This document shows, piece by piece, positions 23,011-31,159 of a stretch of 64,000 nt of DNA. A model generated the notes under the pieces. It was not told where the DNA came from and did not search any database. It worked only from the letters and a program-made list of their open reading frames with translations. Position 1 is the first letter of the stretch. Every line of letters starts with the position of its first letter. Source of the stretch: Chloroflexota bacterium (GTDB lineage Bacteria; Chloroflexota; Anaerolineae; Anaerolineales; Villigracilaceae); contig JAKAKJ010000075.1 in assembly GCA_021824575.1 (NCBI GenBank), positions 1-64,000 of the forward strand, written 5' to 3'. The translations under genes were made by a program, and so were the position numbers.

Positions 23011-23397
23011 CTACCGGATTCCACTGTCGTAACTCACATTCAACTGGACAAATTCATGCGGAGGAACAGTGAAGGTTTGATCGCGGCCGCGCGGCAGGGC
23101 GCCGGGTGATTCAGGATGCAGGATATATACTCCGGGGGCCAATGCAACGCGGAAACTTCCATTTGCATCGGTCTGGAATTGTATAACTTTGCTGTGATCT
23201 GTGGTTGTCAAAACGGTAAGGGTGGCCCGGTAGGGTTTATCGGGGCACGGATTATTGATCTGCTGAACCGGACAAGTTGGCCCAATCGTGACTTGTCCAT
23301 AGATGCCGCTGTCGGCTGGCGCGGCAACAGGCATGGACGTTGGAATACATGCCGTGAACAAAAAAGCAAACAGAGCGAAAAGAAGTTTCAGTCGCAT
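23011..23397 (-). CDS. Small lipoprotein with carboxypeptidase-regulatory-like fold
   Basis: A 128-residue protein with a lipoprotein signal peptide and lipobox (LFTAC, Cys at about residue 17). The mature part begins with an IYGQVTIGP strand and contains a DANGSFRVALAPGVYIL segment, typical of beta-sandwich carboxypeptidase-regulatory-like or SdrD-B-like domains that occur in surface proteins. There is no enzymatic motif. AAGGAG precedes the ATG. It is probably co-oriented with the deacetylase lipoprotein upstream (57 bases apart). The function is unknown. Confidence 0.7.
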   Translation of the reverse strand: MRLKLLFALFAFLFTACIPTSMPVAAPADSGIYGQVTIGPTCPVQQINNPCPDKPYRATLTVLTTTDHSKVIQFQTDANGSFRVALAPGVYILHPESPGALPRGRDQTFTVPPHEFVQLNVSYDSGIR

Positions 23398-23454
23398 AAC
23401 AGACTCCTTTTCGGTATCAGACTCGCAATCTCTGATATTTGTTCCGTCAAGGCA

Positions 23455-24474
23455 CTACGGAATCGGCGTTGTTCCTGGAGTCCGCGTTGGATATTGGGTA
23501 TACGTTGGGATGGGCGTGCGCGAAGCTGTCGGCGTGGGCGTTGGCGTATCTGTGGGCAGGAAGGATGGATCGCCCAGCCACGGCAGGAAGCGGATAAAGC
23601 TCTTTACATCTTCCGTGCCTCGGATTTCTTCCCGCTGCAACAGGAACAGATTCCCCTTGCCCTGATCGGCGGCAAAACCGGTGGCTCCCATTGCGGCGAT
23701 GTATCCGGCAAAGTGAACATAATCCACGGCGGCACTGCCTGCATCGCCGAATGGATATGCAAAGGTCAAGATCGGAACGCCAAGCATGGTCTGCAAATCC
23801 TTGCGGGATTGGACAATTTCATAGCGCAAGGCTGTGGCGTCCGCCAGCAAATCGGGATGCGTCTCGGTGTGGCTCCCAATTTCCCAGCCAGCCGCGGCCA
23901 TTTCCTTGAGTTGATCCGTCGTCAGGTAATTGGGATCGGCCTCCAAACCGCTGGATTTGTTTATATAACCAACAACGGTATAAAGCACTCCGGTAAAGCC
24001 ATATTTTTTCATGATGGGAAACGCGTTGGTGTATTGACTTCCCCAACTGTCATCGAACGTGATAATGACAGGGCGCGGCGGGAGAGACGCGCCTTGCGTG
24101 ATGGCCTGCACCAGCATGGACGTTGTGATGGACGTGTAATTCCAATCGTGGAGAAGTTTGATCTGCGCTTCGAACTTGTCAGGCGGGACGTAGAAGATGC
24201 TGCCAACTGGCGAGACCGCGATGTGATGATACATCAGGATCGGCACAAGAACATGATCCGGACCCTGCGCCACCCATGTCGGCGTTGGCGTGAGCGATGG
24301 CGTTGCGGTGTTGGGGGTGATCGCGAAGGTCGGCAAAGCGGTGGCCGTTTCAGTCGGCGGAAGCTGCGTTTCCGTCTGCGTGGCAGTCGGCACGGGCGCG
24401 GCGAAAACATTGACGCCGCATCCAGTCATCAATGCGGATATTAGCAAAATAAAAAACAAAACACGATGATTCAT
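23455..24474 (-). CDS. Polysaccharide deacetylase (NodB-type) lipoprotein
   Basis: A 339-residue exported protein with a signal peptide and lipobox (LMTGC), a Thr/Pro-rich spacer, and a NodB homology domain. MYHHI starts the domain, ITFDDSWGSQ holds the catalytic Asp pair, and GSHTETHPDL holds the metal-binding His residues. FAYPFGD is also typical. Such enzymes remove acetyl groups from cell-surface polysaccharide or peptidoglycan. A second Thr/Pro-rich low-complexity tail (TPTPTASRTPIPTYTQYP) ends the protein. GGAG precedes the ATG. Confidence 0.85.
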   Translation of the reverse strand: MNHRVLFFILLISALMTGCGVNVFAAPVPTATQTETQLPPTETATALPTFAITPNTATPSLTPTPTWVAQGPDHVLVPILMYHHIAVSPVGSIFYVPPDKFEAQIKLLHDWNYTSITTSMLVQAITQGASLPPRPVIITFDDSWGSQYTNAFPIMKKYGFTGVLYTVVGYINKSSGLEADPNYLTTDQLKEMAAAGWEIGSHTETHPDLLADATALRYEIVQSRKDLQTMLGVPILTFAYPFGDAGSAAVDYVHFAGYIAAMGATGFAADQGKGNLFLLQREEIRGTEDVKSFIRFLPWLGDPSFLPTDTPTPTPTASRTPIPTYTQYPTRTPGTTPIP

Positions 24475-24544
24475 TCAGCTCCTGAAGACACGAATGGCGA
24501 TTGTATCCCCAATCCGCGTGTCGAAGAAATTTGCTTATCGAATT

Positions 24545-25309
24545 CTAACGGTTGAGTTCCCAGATGAACCGCAGGCCGTCGAGCGTGAGCCACGGCGCGA
24601 GGATGTTGATGACTTTGGTCTCCTGCGCGACGATTTCCGCGAGACCGCCGGTGGCGACGACTCTCATGTCGCTTCCCAACTCGGACCGGAAGCGGGCAAC
24701 CATTCCCTCGACCATGCTCACATATCCGAAGAGGAGTCCCGATTGCATGGCGTGGACAGTGTTCCGCCCGATGACAGACGGTGGGCGCTGTAAATCAATA
24801 CGTTGAAGTTTCGCGGCATGCGTGAAGAGCGCGTCTGCGGCCAGATTGATTCCTGCGGTGATCGCGCCGCCGAGATAATCGCCATCTTTGGTCAGCGCAT
24901 TGAACGTGGTGGCCGTGCCAAAGTCCACGATGCAGGCCGGGCCGCCGTAAAGATTCATCACCGCCACCGCGTCCGCGACGCGGTCCGCGCCGACCGCTTT
25001 TGGATCTTCGTAACGAATCCGTATGCCGGTCTTGACGCCGGTATCCACAACGAGCGGCTCTTGTTTCAAATATTCGCGGCAGGCCTGGATGACTCGTTGA
25101 GTTAATTGCGGCACAACCGAAGCGAGGCTGATGCCGGTTAAATCTTTGTTTGATTTGCCGACGTGCTCGAGCAATCCAAGAAATTGCAGGCCGTATTCGT
25201 CCGGCATCCGGTCATGGTCGGTGGCGAGCCGCCAGTGCGGGCCGAGTTGATCGGCTTCGTAAAGGCCAAGTGCCAGATTTGTATTTCCAACGTCAATTGT
25301 CAGCAGCAT
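24545..25309 (-). CDS. coaX: Type III pantothenate kinase
   Basis: It catalyses the first step of coenzyme A synthesis. The ASKHA-type phosphate loop is DVGNTNLALG at the N-terminus. GADRVADAVA, DFGTATTFNAL and GAITAGINLAADAL follow, as in CoaX. Length (254 residues) fits the family. ATG at 25309 is preferred over a GTG three codons earlier because the phosphate loop begins just after it. The start overlaps the 3' end of the upstream glycosyltransferase gene, so the two are translationally coupled at the end of a long minus-strand operon. Confidence 0.93.
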   Translation of the reverse strand: MLLTIDVGNTNLALGLYEADQLGPHWRLATDHDRMPDEYGLQFLGLLEHVGKSNKDLTGISLASVVPQLTQRVIQACREYLKQEPLVVDTGVKTGIRIRYEDPKAVGADRVADAVAVMNLYGGPACIVDFGTATTFNALTKDGDYLGGAITAGINLAADALFTHAAKLQRIDLQRPPSVIGRNTVHAMQSGLLFGYVSMVEGMVARFRSELGSDMRVVATGGLAEIVAQETKVINILAPWLTLDGLRFIWELNR

Positions 25310-26726
25310 TTTGATCACGGATTTGCGAAACAGGGGCGATGTATCGAATTATATCTTCCGGTGCTGACGCTGCCCAGAAAAACAGGAACAGCGCCGACGG
25401 AAACAATTGGAACAAAAGGCGGTCCAATGAATATTGTAAATGAAATTCCAGGGGCAGGGGAGTAATCACATAAACGAAAATATAGCCGATCAGCTGGATG
25501 GCAAGAATTGCTGCGCCGACTCTCATCTCCTTCCAGATGGAATTTTCCGTTCGAAAGCCAATGATCGCAAGAAAAATGGCGAGCGCGATAAGAATGCTCA
25601 AGGGCCAGTCTCCGAACTTGAGCAGAGTTGTCCCAATGGCAGTGAAAATCGTTTCGTAGCGCTGGAGCGAAAGTAATTTGCCAATAAAAACTGCTGCGTT
25701 GAAATTTGCAAACAAGTCGTTGGATGGTGCCAGGGTAACTTTATAGGAAAGTATGATGAGTGCCGGGACCGACAAGCCGAGCCAAAACAGGCGAAGCGTT
25801 TTCCACAGTTGTTTTTGCATCAGCCCGTAGATGGCACAGCCCGTCATCGCAGACACGATGAAAAGGATGCCTTCGTTTTTTGTCCATGCGGAAAGCCCTG
25901 TTGATAAACCAGCCAGGATCAGCAACCCGGGCTTCTTCTCAACGAAGTAAAAGGCAAACAACACGATGGTTGAGAGAACAAAATAAGCAAAGGGAACATC
26001 TGCGGTCTGGAATGTGCCGAGCAAAATGAAATAAGGCGTGCCCATTAAGACCAAAGATGCCAGCGCCGCCTGGCCCCAGGTTTTCAGGCTGTTCAACGAC
26101 ATAAACAGCAAACCGACCATCCCAAACGCGAAAAGACCGGCCAGCACAATGGGCACTCGAGTCGTTTCGGAGTTCAGGAGATTCCACCCCCAAACCACAT
26201 CGAGCGGAGTCAGCAGTGGATAATCGGGGTGAAACCGGGAATCGAATTCCGGCGAGAATACTGTTTTCCAGTTCGCAGGATCCCGGTAAATGATGCGGGC
26301 ATGCAGATTCCAAATTGCCTGTGCGTCGCGGTCGCCGTGCTGATGTGTCAGGGAATAGGAGATGAAACTGTTGTAAGACAGGATGAGCGTTATGATGAAA
26401 GCAATTGACAATAGGATGCTCAACCAATTTGGCGCAAGGCGGATTCCCGGAAATCGAAATCCAAACGGCTGCTTCATGGAACGGTAGATTTTTATCAGGA
26501 TGCCGCCGACGATAATTCCGGCCAGCAGCCATGCAAAGCCGTTTAATTGATTGGTCAGCCACAGCCACACAAAGAGAAGCAGGGAAGTAGCTCCCAGACC
26601 TATTCCCAATCCCAGGAATAACTTCAGGACAGCCTGGCGCTTGTTGGCTGTCTGCCAGATGAAGTCAACGATCAGGTATCCAAGAAGGATCGGCGGGACG
26701 AAACTTAGCAGGCTCTTGTACATCAT
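25293..26726 (-). CDS. GT39-like multi-membrane glycosyltransferase (copy A)
   Basis: About 477 residues with roughly a dozen hydrophobic segments. The first periplasmic loop contains HQHGDRDAQAIWNLHARI, in the place where GT39/ArnT-type enzymes keep acidic catalytic residues. Later LSTGLSAWTKNEGILFI is nearly repeated in copy B (27155-28639). Such proteins transfer sugars from polyprenyl phosphate donors to proteins or lipids outside the membrane. The donor and acceptor are not known. The tandem ATGATG start overlaps the stop of the upstream small gene (26723), so the pair is coupled. An extended upstream frame only shadows that gene. Confidence 0.75.
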   Translation of the reverse strand: MMYKSLLSFVPPILLGYLIVDFIWQTANKRQAVLKLFLGLGIGLGATSLLLFVWLWLTNQLNGFAWLLAGIIVGGILIKIYRSMKQPFGFRFPGIRLAPNWLSILLSIAFIITLILSYNSFISYSLTHQHGDRDAQAIWNLHARIIYRDPANWKTVFSPEFDSRFHPDYPLLTPLDVVWGWNLLNSETTRVPIVLAGLFAFGMVGLLFMSLNSLKTWGQAALASLVLMGTPYFILLGTFQTADVPFAYFVLSTIVLFAFYFVEKKPGLLILAGLSTGLSAWTKNEGILFIVSAMTGCAIYGLMQKQLWKTLRLFWLGLSVPALIILSYKVTLAPSNDLFANFNAAVFIGKLLSLQRYETIFTAIGTTLLKFGDWPLSILIALAIFLAIIGFRTENSIWKEMRVGAAILAIQLIGYIFVYVITPLPLEFHLQYSLDRLLFQLFPSALFLFFWAASAPEDIIRYIAPVSQIRDQNAADN

Positions 26727-27151
26727 GGCTTGACTCTGTGAATAAGGTAAATGCCCCAGCCGTAGTAATGGATGTCTGCGCCTTTGAAATTCTGATTGAG
26801 CCAATCATTGGTTTGTGGAAGGGTCAAATTCCCGACGATCCATTCATACCCGCTTCCTCTTTTGACGATCAGCGGTGCGAGAGTGTATTGAGTTAAAACA
26901 TACTCTTCATCCTGGCCAATAGGATCGGAGTTCGGATTGATATCCCAATCAGCGACATAACCGATTTCATTGCCTATGTTGGAAGGCAGGTTAATCGCCA
27001 GGATTCTTTTCTCCCATTTTGATTGGGGATCATTGATGACAAAAGCAGGATCCAGATTCCTGCGTATCGCCGCCCAATATTGAAAGGATGAATAGACGCT
27101 AAAGCCCGCCAGAAGAATGATCGCGAAGACTTGTATGTAGCGACGCCACAT
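26723..27151 (-). CDS. Small membrane-anchored partner protein (copy 1), unknown family
   Basis: A 142-residue protein with one N-terminal membrane helix (IQVFAIILLAGFSVYSSFQYW) and an extracytoplasmic domain. Shared with its paralogue at 28761-29186 are GYVADW/GYISDS, EEYVLTQYTLAP/GEYTLTQYVMSP, IVKRG/IVKGT, EWIV/EWNI and a final YLIHR/YLLHR. Each copy sits immediately upstream of a GT39-like gene, or separated from it only by a repeat. No known family is recognised. It probably binds or activates the adjacent glycosyltransferase, or is its substrate carrier; this is inference from synteny. Confidence 0.75.
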   Translation of the reverse strand: MWRRYIQVFAIILLAGFSVYSSFQYWAAIRRNLDPAFVINDPQSKWEKRILAINLPSNIGNEIGYVADWDINPNSDPIGQDEEYVLTQYTLAPLIVKRGSGYEWIVGNLTLPQTNDWLNQNFKGADIHYYGWGIYLIHRVKP

Positions 27152-27154
27152 ATA

Positions 27155-28639
27155 TTAATTCCCGTCCTTGTTTAAAGGTTTTGAACGAAATATATTTTCG
27201 GGTATCTGTGTGGCAGAAAGAATCAAGAATGCAATCAGAGGAAAAACCTGCAGAACGATCCGCTCGATGGAATAGGAAAGATGCCAGGTCAAATCATACG
27301 GCGTGATCAGATAGACGCCGTAATCGCCAAGCAGTTGGACGGCCAGCATTGTGATTCCGGCGATATACGCCGGGCGTTGTTCTTTATTGACCGGTGCTCG
27401 AAAGAGCAGAAGATAAATAATCAAAATGGGTAGGATGCCAATCAGGCTTGTCCAGCCGCCGAAATAGAAAAGCTCGCGCCCGAGAAATTGGAGGATTTCC
27501 AGATGGCGCGGCAATTCGAGGATTTGCTGGATCGAACGCGTTGGTCCGCTGCTCAAAACATCGCTGGGAGGCGCGAGGAAAAGTTTGAAACCGATCACGA
27601 TTGCCAATGGAAACGCGAGCCCGAGAACGAAGCGAAACAAAACAGGCAAGGCACTGTTCCGAAATTTCATCACTACCCCCCCAAGTCTCGAAGTCACCGT
27701 TTTTTCTTGTTTTGTGGCAAGTTCAGGATTGTTTCCAAACAGAAACGCGACAGCAATTGCAATCCCGGCTGAGACTACGAACAGGCTGCCTTCGTTTTTC
27801 GTCCACGCCGCGAGACCGGCAGTCAAGCCAGCCAACGCAATCAAGGCGGGTTTCTGGTGGATCACATAAAAATAAATCAAGATGCCGGTTGCCAGAATGA
27901 AAAATGCCAGCGGCAGATCTGCCATTTCGCGCGCGCCTTCGTTGACCAGCGTGGGCGTGCCCCACAAAATGATCAGCCCGAGCGCGGCCTGTCCAAGCGA
28001 TTTGGTCGAGGCCAGCGCGCTGACCAGAATTCCGATGCAGGCAATTGCGAACAGCGCGCTTTGCGTCATCGGGATGCGCGGCGTTTCGCTTCCAACAGCC
28101 TGCCAGCCCCAAGCGGTGTTCATGGCGAGAAGCAAAGGATAATCGGGATGGAAGATCGGGTCCATCTGGTGCGAGAAGGACGCGGCCACCCAATTTGATT
28201 GACCGCGATAAACAAAAAGGGCGGAACGGTTGTACATCATCCACGCGTCCCAGTCGCCCTGTTTTCTTCGCAAGAGATAGCTGATTGTGCTTAATAATGA
28301 GATGACAAAAATGACGAGGGCGATTCCAAGGAAGATATTTTGCGCACGAGTCAAATTCCATCGCGGAAGGGAAAGTCCGCCGCGTTTGCGTTCGACCCAA
28401 ACAACAGCAATTAGCAGACCAATGACAATGGCAATTTGGACAAAAATAAACCAATGTTGTCCCGCGAACAAAAGCATGTAGAGAAAGTATAAAAGGGATG
28501 AAATCCCAAGTCCAATCCCAATCCCCAAGAATGCCTTGAAAAATAAAAGCGATATTTTTCTTTCGGGCCAAACCAAATGCAGAAGCAATGCGCCTGTCAG
28601 GGTTGGCAAGATAAAGACAGCCGGGCTCAGCAAACTCAT
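27155..28639 (-). CDS. GT39-like multi-membrane glycosyltransferase (copy B)
   Basis: A 494-residue polytopic protein. The first long loop reads RRKQGDWDAWMMYNRSA, paralogous to GDRDAQAIWNLHA of copy A, and the segment LAGLTAGLAAWTKNEGSLFVV is nearly the same in both. Hydropathy suggests about 11-13 membrane helices. It belongs with dolichyl/undecaprenyl-phosphate-sugar-dependent transferases. It is three bases upstream of small copy 1, in an apparent operon with it and copy A. The exact substrate is unknown. Confidence 0.75.
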   Translation of the reverse strand: MSLLSPAVFILPTLTGALLLHLVWPERKISLLFFKAFLGIGIGLGISSLLYFLYMLLFAGQHWFIFVQIAIVIGLLIAVVWVERKRGGLSLPRWNLTRAQNIFLGIALVIFVISLLSTISYLLRRKQGDWDAWMMYNRSALFVYRGQSNWVAASFSHQMDPIFHPDYPLLLAMNTAWGWQAVGSETPRIPMTQSALFAIACIGILVSALASTKSLGQAALGLIILWGTPTLVNEGAREMADLPLAFFILATGILIYFYVIHQKPALIALAGLTAGLAAWTKNEGSLFVVSAGIAIAVAFLFGNNPELATKQEKTVTSRLGGVVMKFRNSALPVLFRFVLGLAFPLAIVIGFKLFLAPPSDVLSSGPTRSIQQILELPRHLEILQFLGRELFYFGGWTSLIGILPILIIYLLLFRAPVNKEQRPAYIAGITMLAVQLLGDYGVYLITPYDLTWHLSYSIERIVLQVFPLIAFLILSATQIPENIFRSKPLNKDGN

Positions 28640-28659
28640 TTGATCAACCGCTTTTCACA

Positions 28660-28746
28660 TGTCATTGCGAGCGTTTTTTGCGAAGCAATTTCCTCGATCA
28701 ACCATGAGATTGCTTCGCAGCGCCAAAGTGCCGCTTGCAACGACGC
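28660..28746. repeat. REP-like palindrome (GTCATTGCGAG...GAAGCAAT family)
   Basis: GTCATTGCGAGCG and CGAAGCAATTTCCTC on the left face GAGATTGCTTCGC and CGCTTGCAACGAC on the right, forming a long imperfect hairpin. This word family is common as intergenic repeats in several phyla. It separates copy B from small copy 2 within the operon. Confidence 0.8.
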
Positions 28747-28760
28747 AATGTTGTTTAGTG

Positions 28761-29186
28761 TCATTTGCTTAACCTGTGCAGAAGATATAAGTTCCCCTTG
28801 AAAGGAATCACATCAAACTGGCCGTTGCTCGACTCGCTCCAAACTTTATAAGCAGTTGGAGTCAGCAAGGCAATATTCCATTCCTGATTTGTGCCTTTGA
28901 CGATCACGATCGGCGACATCACATATTGCGTCAATGTGTATTCCCCCTCATCGTTGGCTGCGTCGTATTTGATCCCCGGAATGCTCGAATCGGAAATGTA
29001 TCCAACTGTGCCAATTTTGAACGGAAGTTTTGCTTTCAGCGGATCGAAGCGTTTTGAAAAATCCGCCACCGGGTCATCAGTCAGACTGCCGAGGTCTTTC
29101 GTGGCGATCAAATTTCGGATGCTTGCATAAAGGCTCACAACGACAATCAACGTGAGCAGGCCACGCTGCAACCATTTAATAATCAT
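28761..29186 (-). CDS. Small membrane-anchored partner protein (copy 2), unknown family
   Basis: A 141-residue paralogue of the protein at 26723-27151, of almost the same length. It has one N-terminal helix (GLLTLIVVVSLYASIR) and then KIGTVGYISD, DEGEYTLTQYVMSPIV, NQEWNIALL and a C-terminal NLYLLHRLSK. The ATG at 29186 overlaps the stop of the upstream methyltransferase/reductase gene as ATGA, so that start is preferred over a longer upstream frame. A REP-like repeat lies between it and GT copy B. Confidence 0.75.
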   Translation of the reverse strand: MIIKWLQRGLLTLIVVVSLYASIRNLIATKDLGSLTDDPVADFSKRFDPLKAKLPFKIGTVGYISDSSIPGIKYDAANDEGEYTLTQYVMSPIVIVKGTNQEWNIALLTPTAYKVWSESSNGQFDVIPFKGNLYLLHRLSK

Positions 29187-31042
29187 GTGGCGCTCTCTGG
29201 CTGTTTCACTTTCTCGATGATCTCCGCGATCAAGTCGAAACGGCTGAATTGCGGCATGATGTAAACACCCTGCGCCCACGGCTTGATCTGCTCGATCAAT
29301 TCTACCGCGATCCGCGCGCCCTCCTGCGCGGCATGGTCGCCCGCTTTTTCCATTCGCGCGATGATGTCGTCGGGGATGGAAATGCCGGGCACTTCATGAT
29401 TCAAAAAATTGGCGTGCTTCAAACTGACCAATGGAAGAACACCGATCAACACCGGACGATCAAGCGGCCCATGCTGTGATTCGTTTTTCGCCAGGAATTT
29501 TTCTCCGTCTTCCGCGCGATAAATTGGCTGGGTGATGAAGAAATCGGCTCCGGCCCGGACTTTGCGGCGGAGATTCTTGATCTCGTTATCGGGATCAGGC
29601 GGACAGAGATTCAGCGCCGCGCCGACGAAGAAATTTGTCGGCTGGCCGATGCTCGTCCCGGAATGATCCACGCCCGCGTTGAATCCTTGTTTGATAAGTT
29701 TGATCAAGCCCGAAGGCACAAGGTCGTAATTGTCTGTCGCTTCGGGATAATCACCGATGGCCGTCGGATCGCCCATGATAACGAACACATTTCGGATTCC
29801 AAGTGCGTGAGCCGCGAGCAAATCGCCCTGCACTCGAAGCAGATTCCGGCCGCGGGTCGGGAAGTGAAGCGTCGTCTCGACATTGACGCGGCGTTGAACC
29901 ACATCGCATACCGCCCACGCTGACATTCTCATGCGCGCCATCGGGCTGTCGGCAATGTTGATGACATCCGCGCCGGCTTCGGTCAGGAGCGAGGCGCCCG
30001 CAATCAATTTATGCGTCGAGAGTCCGCGCGGCGGATCCATCTCGACCGAAATTACAAATTTTCCATCCGCAAGTTTTTGCGCCAGTTGAGTTGGTTGTTC
30101 CTGTGCGGCTTCGATGATTTCGTCAGCGGGCATCATCGTGATGTGCGATGGATTGATCTCCGGCGCAGTATCGAGCGCTTTTCTCATGGCCGCGATGTGT
30201 TGCGGTGTTGTGCCGCAGCACCCGCCGACGATGCGGGCACCAGCCTCGCGAAACGAAAGCGCATAATCGCCGAAGTAATCGGGATCAGCCGGGTACATGA
30301 TCCGCCCGCCAACTTGTTCGGGCCAGCCCGCGTTCGGCTTGACCCAAAACTTTCCATCGGGCACCGCGTGAACCATTTGCTTGAGCAAACGCAAAAGCTG
30401 CGCGGGACCGCCGGAGCAATTGACGCCGATCACATCCGCACCAACTTCATGAAGCGCGCGCGCGACTTTGACTGGATCATCGCCCAAAACCGTTCGATCA
30501 TCGCGCGTGAAAGTAACCGACGCGACCACTGGCAAAACACAAGTTTCCTTCTTGGCTTTTACTGCCTCGCGAATTTCATGCAGATCAGCTATGGTCTCGA
30601 TGACGATCAAGTCCGCGCCTGCCTCGCAAAGCGCATTGATCTGTTCTGAAAACGCGGCGCGCGCCTGCTCCGGTTGGACGCGTCCGAACGGCGCGAGACG
30701 CACGCCCAACGGACCGACATCGCCCGCGATCAAAACATCTTTGAAGGATGCCGCGACGATTCGTTTGGCAAGTTCGACACCGGCTTTGTTTATTTCAACT
30801 GTTTGCTTTTCAAGTCCATGTTTGCTCAATTTGAATCGGTTTGCGCCGAATGTATTGGTCAGGATAATTTGTGCGCCCGATTCGATGTATGCGCGGTGAA
30901 CGTCAGCGACGGCGGCAGGGTTGGTGAGATTAAGTTCATCGAAGCATTTGTCGAAACCGATGCCGTGGCTGTGGAGCATGGTTCCCATCGCGCCGTCGGC
31001 GAGGAGAGTTTCTTTTGTGAGTCGTTCCAGTAAGTCGTTCAT
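29183..31042 (-). CDS. Homocysteine S-methyltransferase / methylenetetrahydrofolate reductase fusion
   Basis: A 619-residue bifunctional protein. Residues 1 to about 300 are a Pfam homocysteine S-methyltransferase domain with LLADGAMGTML at the start and the zinc Cys ligands in GVNCSGGP and GGCCGTTP. Residues about 325-619 are a MetF-like TIM barrel with FVISVEMDPPRG and, near the end, an F-I-T-Q-P segment (ADFFITQPIYRAE). Together they would reduce methylene-THF and methylate homocysteine. The layout resembles Bacillus YitJ. It lacks the B12-binding module, which full-length MetH at 33038-36682 supplies. It heads a minus-strand operon. Confidence 0.9.
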   Translation of the reverse strand: MNDLLERLTKETLLADGAMGTMLHSHGIGFDKCFDELNLTNPAAVADVHRAYIESGAQIILTNTFGANRFKLSKHGLEKQTVEINKAGVELAKRIVAASFKDVLIAGDVGPLGVRLAPFGRVQPEQARAAFSEQINALCEAGADLIVIETIADLHEIREAVKAKKETCVLPVVASVTFTRDDRTVLGDDPVKVARALHEVGADVIGVNCSGGPAQLLRLLKQMVHAVPDGKFWVKPNAGWPEQVGGRIMYPADPDYFGDYALSFREAGARIVGGCCGTTPQHIAAMRKALDTAPEINPSHITMMPADEIIEAAQEQPTQLAQKLADGKFVISVEMDPPRGLSTHKLIAGASLLTEAGADVINIADSPMARMRMSAWAVCDVVQRRVNVETTLHFPTRGRNLLRVQGDLLAAHALGIRNVFVIMGDPTAIGDYPEATDNYDLVPSGLIKLIKQGFNAGVDHSGTSIGQPTNFFVGAALNLCPPDPDNEIKNLRRKVRAGADFFITQPIYRAEDGEKFLAKNESQHGPLDRPVLIGVLPLVSLKHANFLNHEVPGISIPDDIIARMEKAGDHAAQEGARIAVELIEQIKPWAQGVYIMPQFSRFDLIAEIIEKVKQPESAT

Positions 31043-31075
31043 CGCTTTTCCTTGTCCGTTAATCTTTGCTTGCTT

Positions 31076-31140
31076 CGGGCTGGGTCTCGACCCTGAAAGG
31101 GCGCAGGGCGTTACGCAAAGAGTGCTACTCGACCACCAGC
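31076..31140. repeat. Palindromic repeat, GGTCGAGTAGC...GTCGAGACC type
   Basis: On the minus strand GGTGGTCGAGTAGC is followed by a variable middle (TTTGCGTAACGCCCTGCG) and CAGGGTCGAGACCC. Dispersed palindromes of this word family occur in many high-GC and Chloroflexota genomes. It lies between a glycosyltransferase gene and the methyltransferase/reductase gene. Confidence 0.6.
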
Positions 31141-31159
31141 CCTCGCAGCGACAGAATAA

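Noticed and set aside
23116-24444. A 442-codon plus-strand open frame
   Set aside because: Antisense to the polysaccharide deacetylase and lipoprotein genes, both with signal peptides and motifs. The sequence is very Arg/Gly rich.
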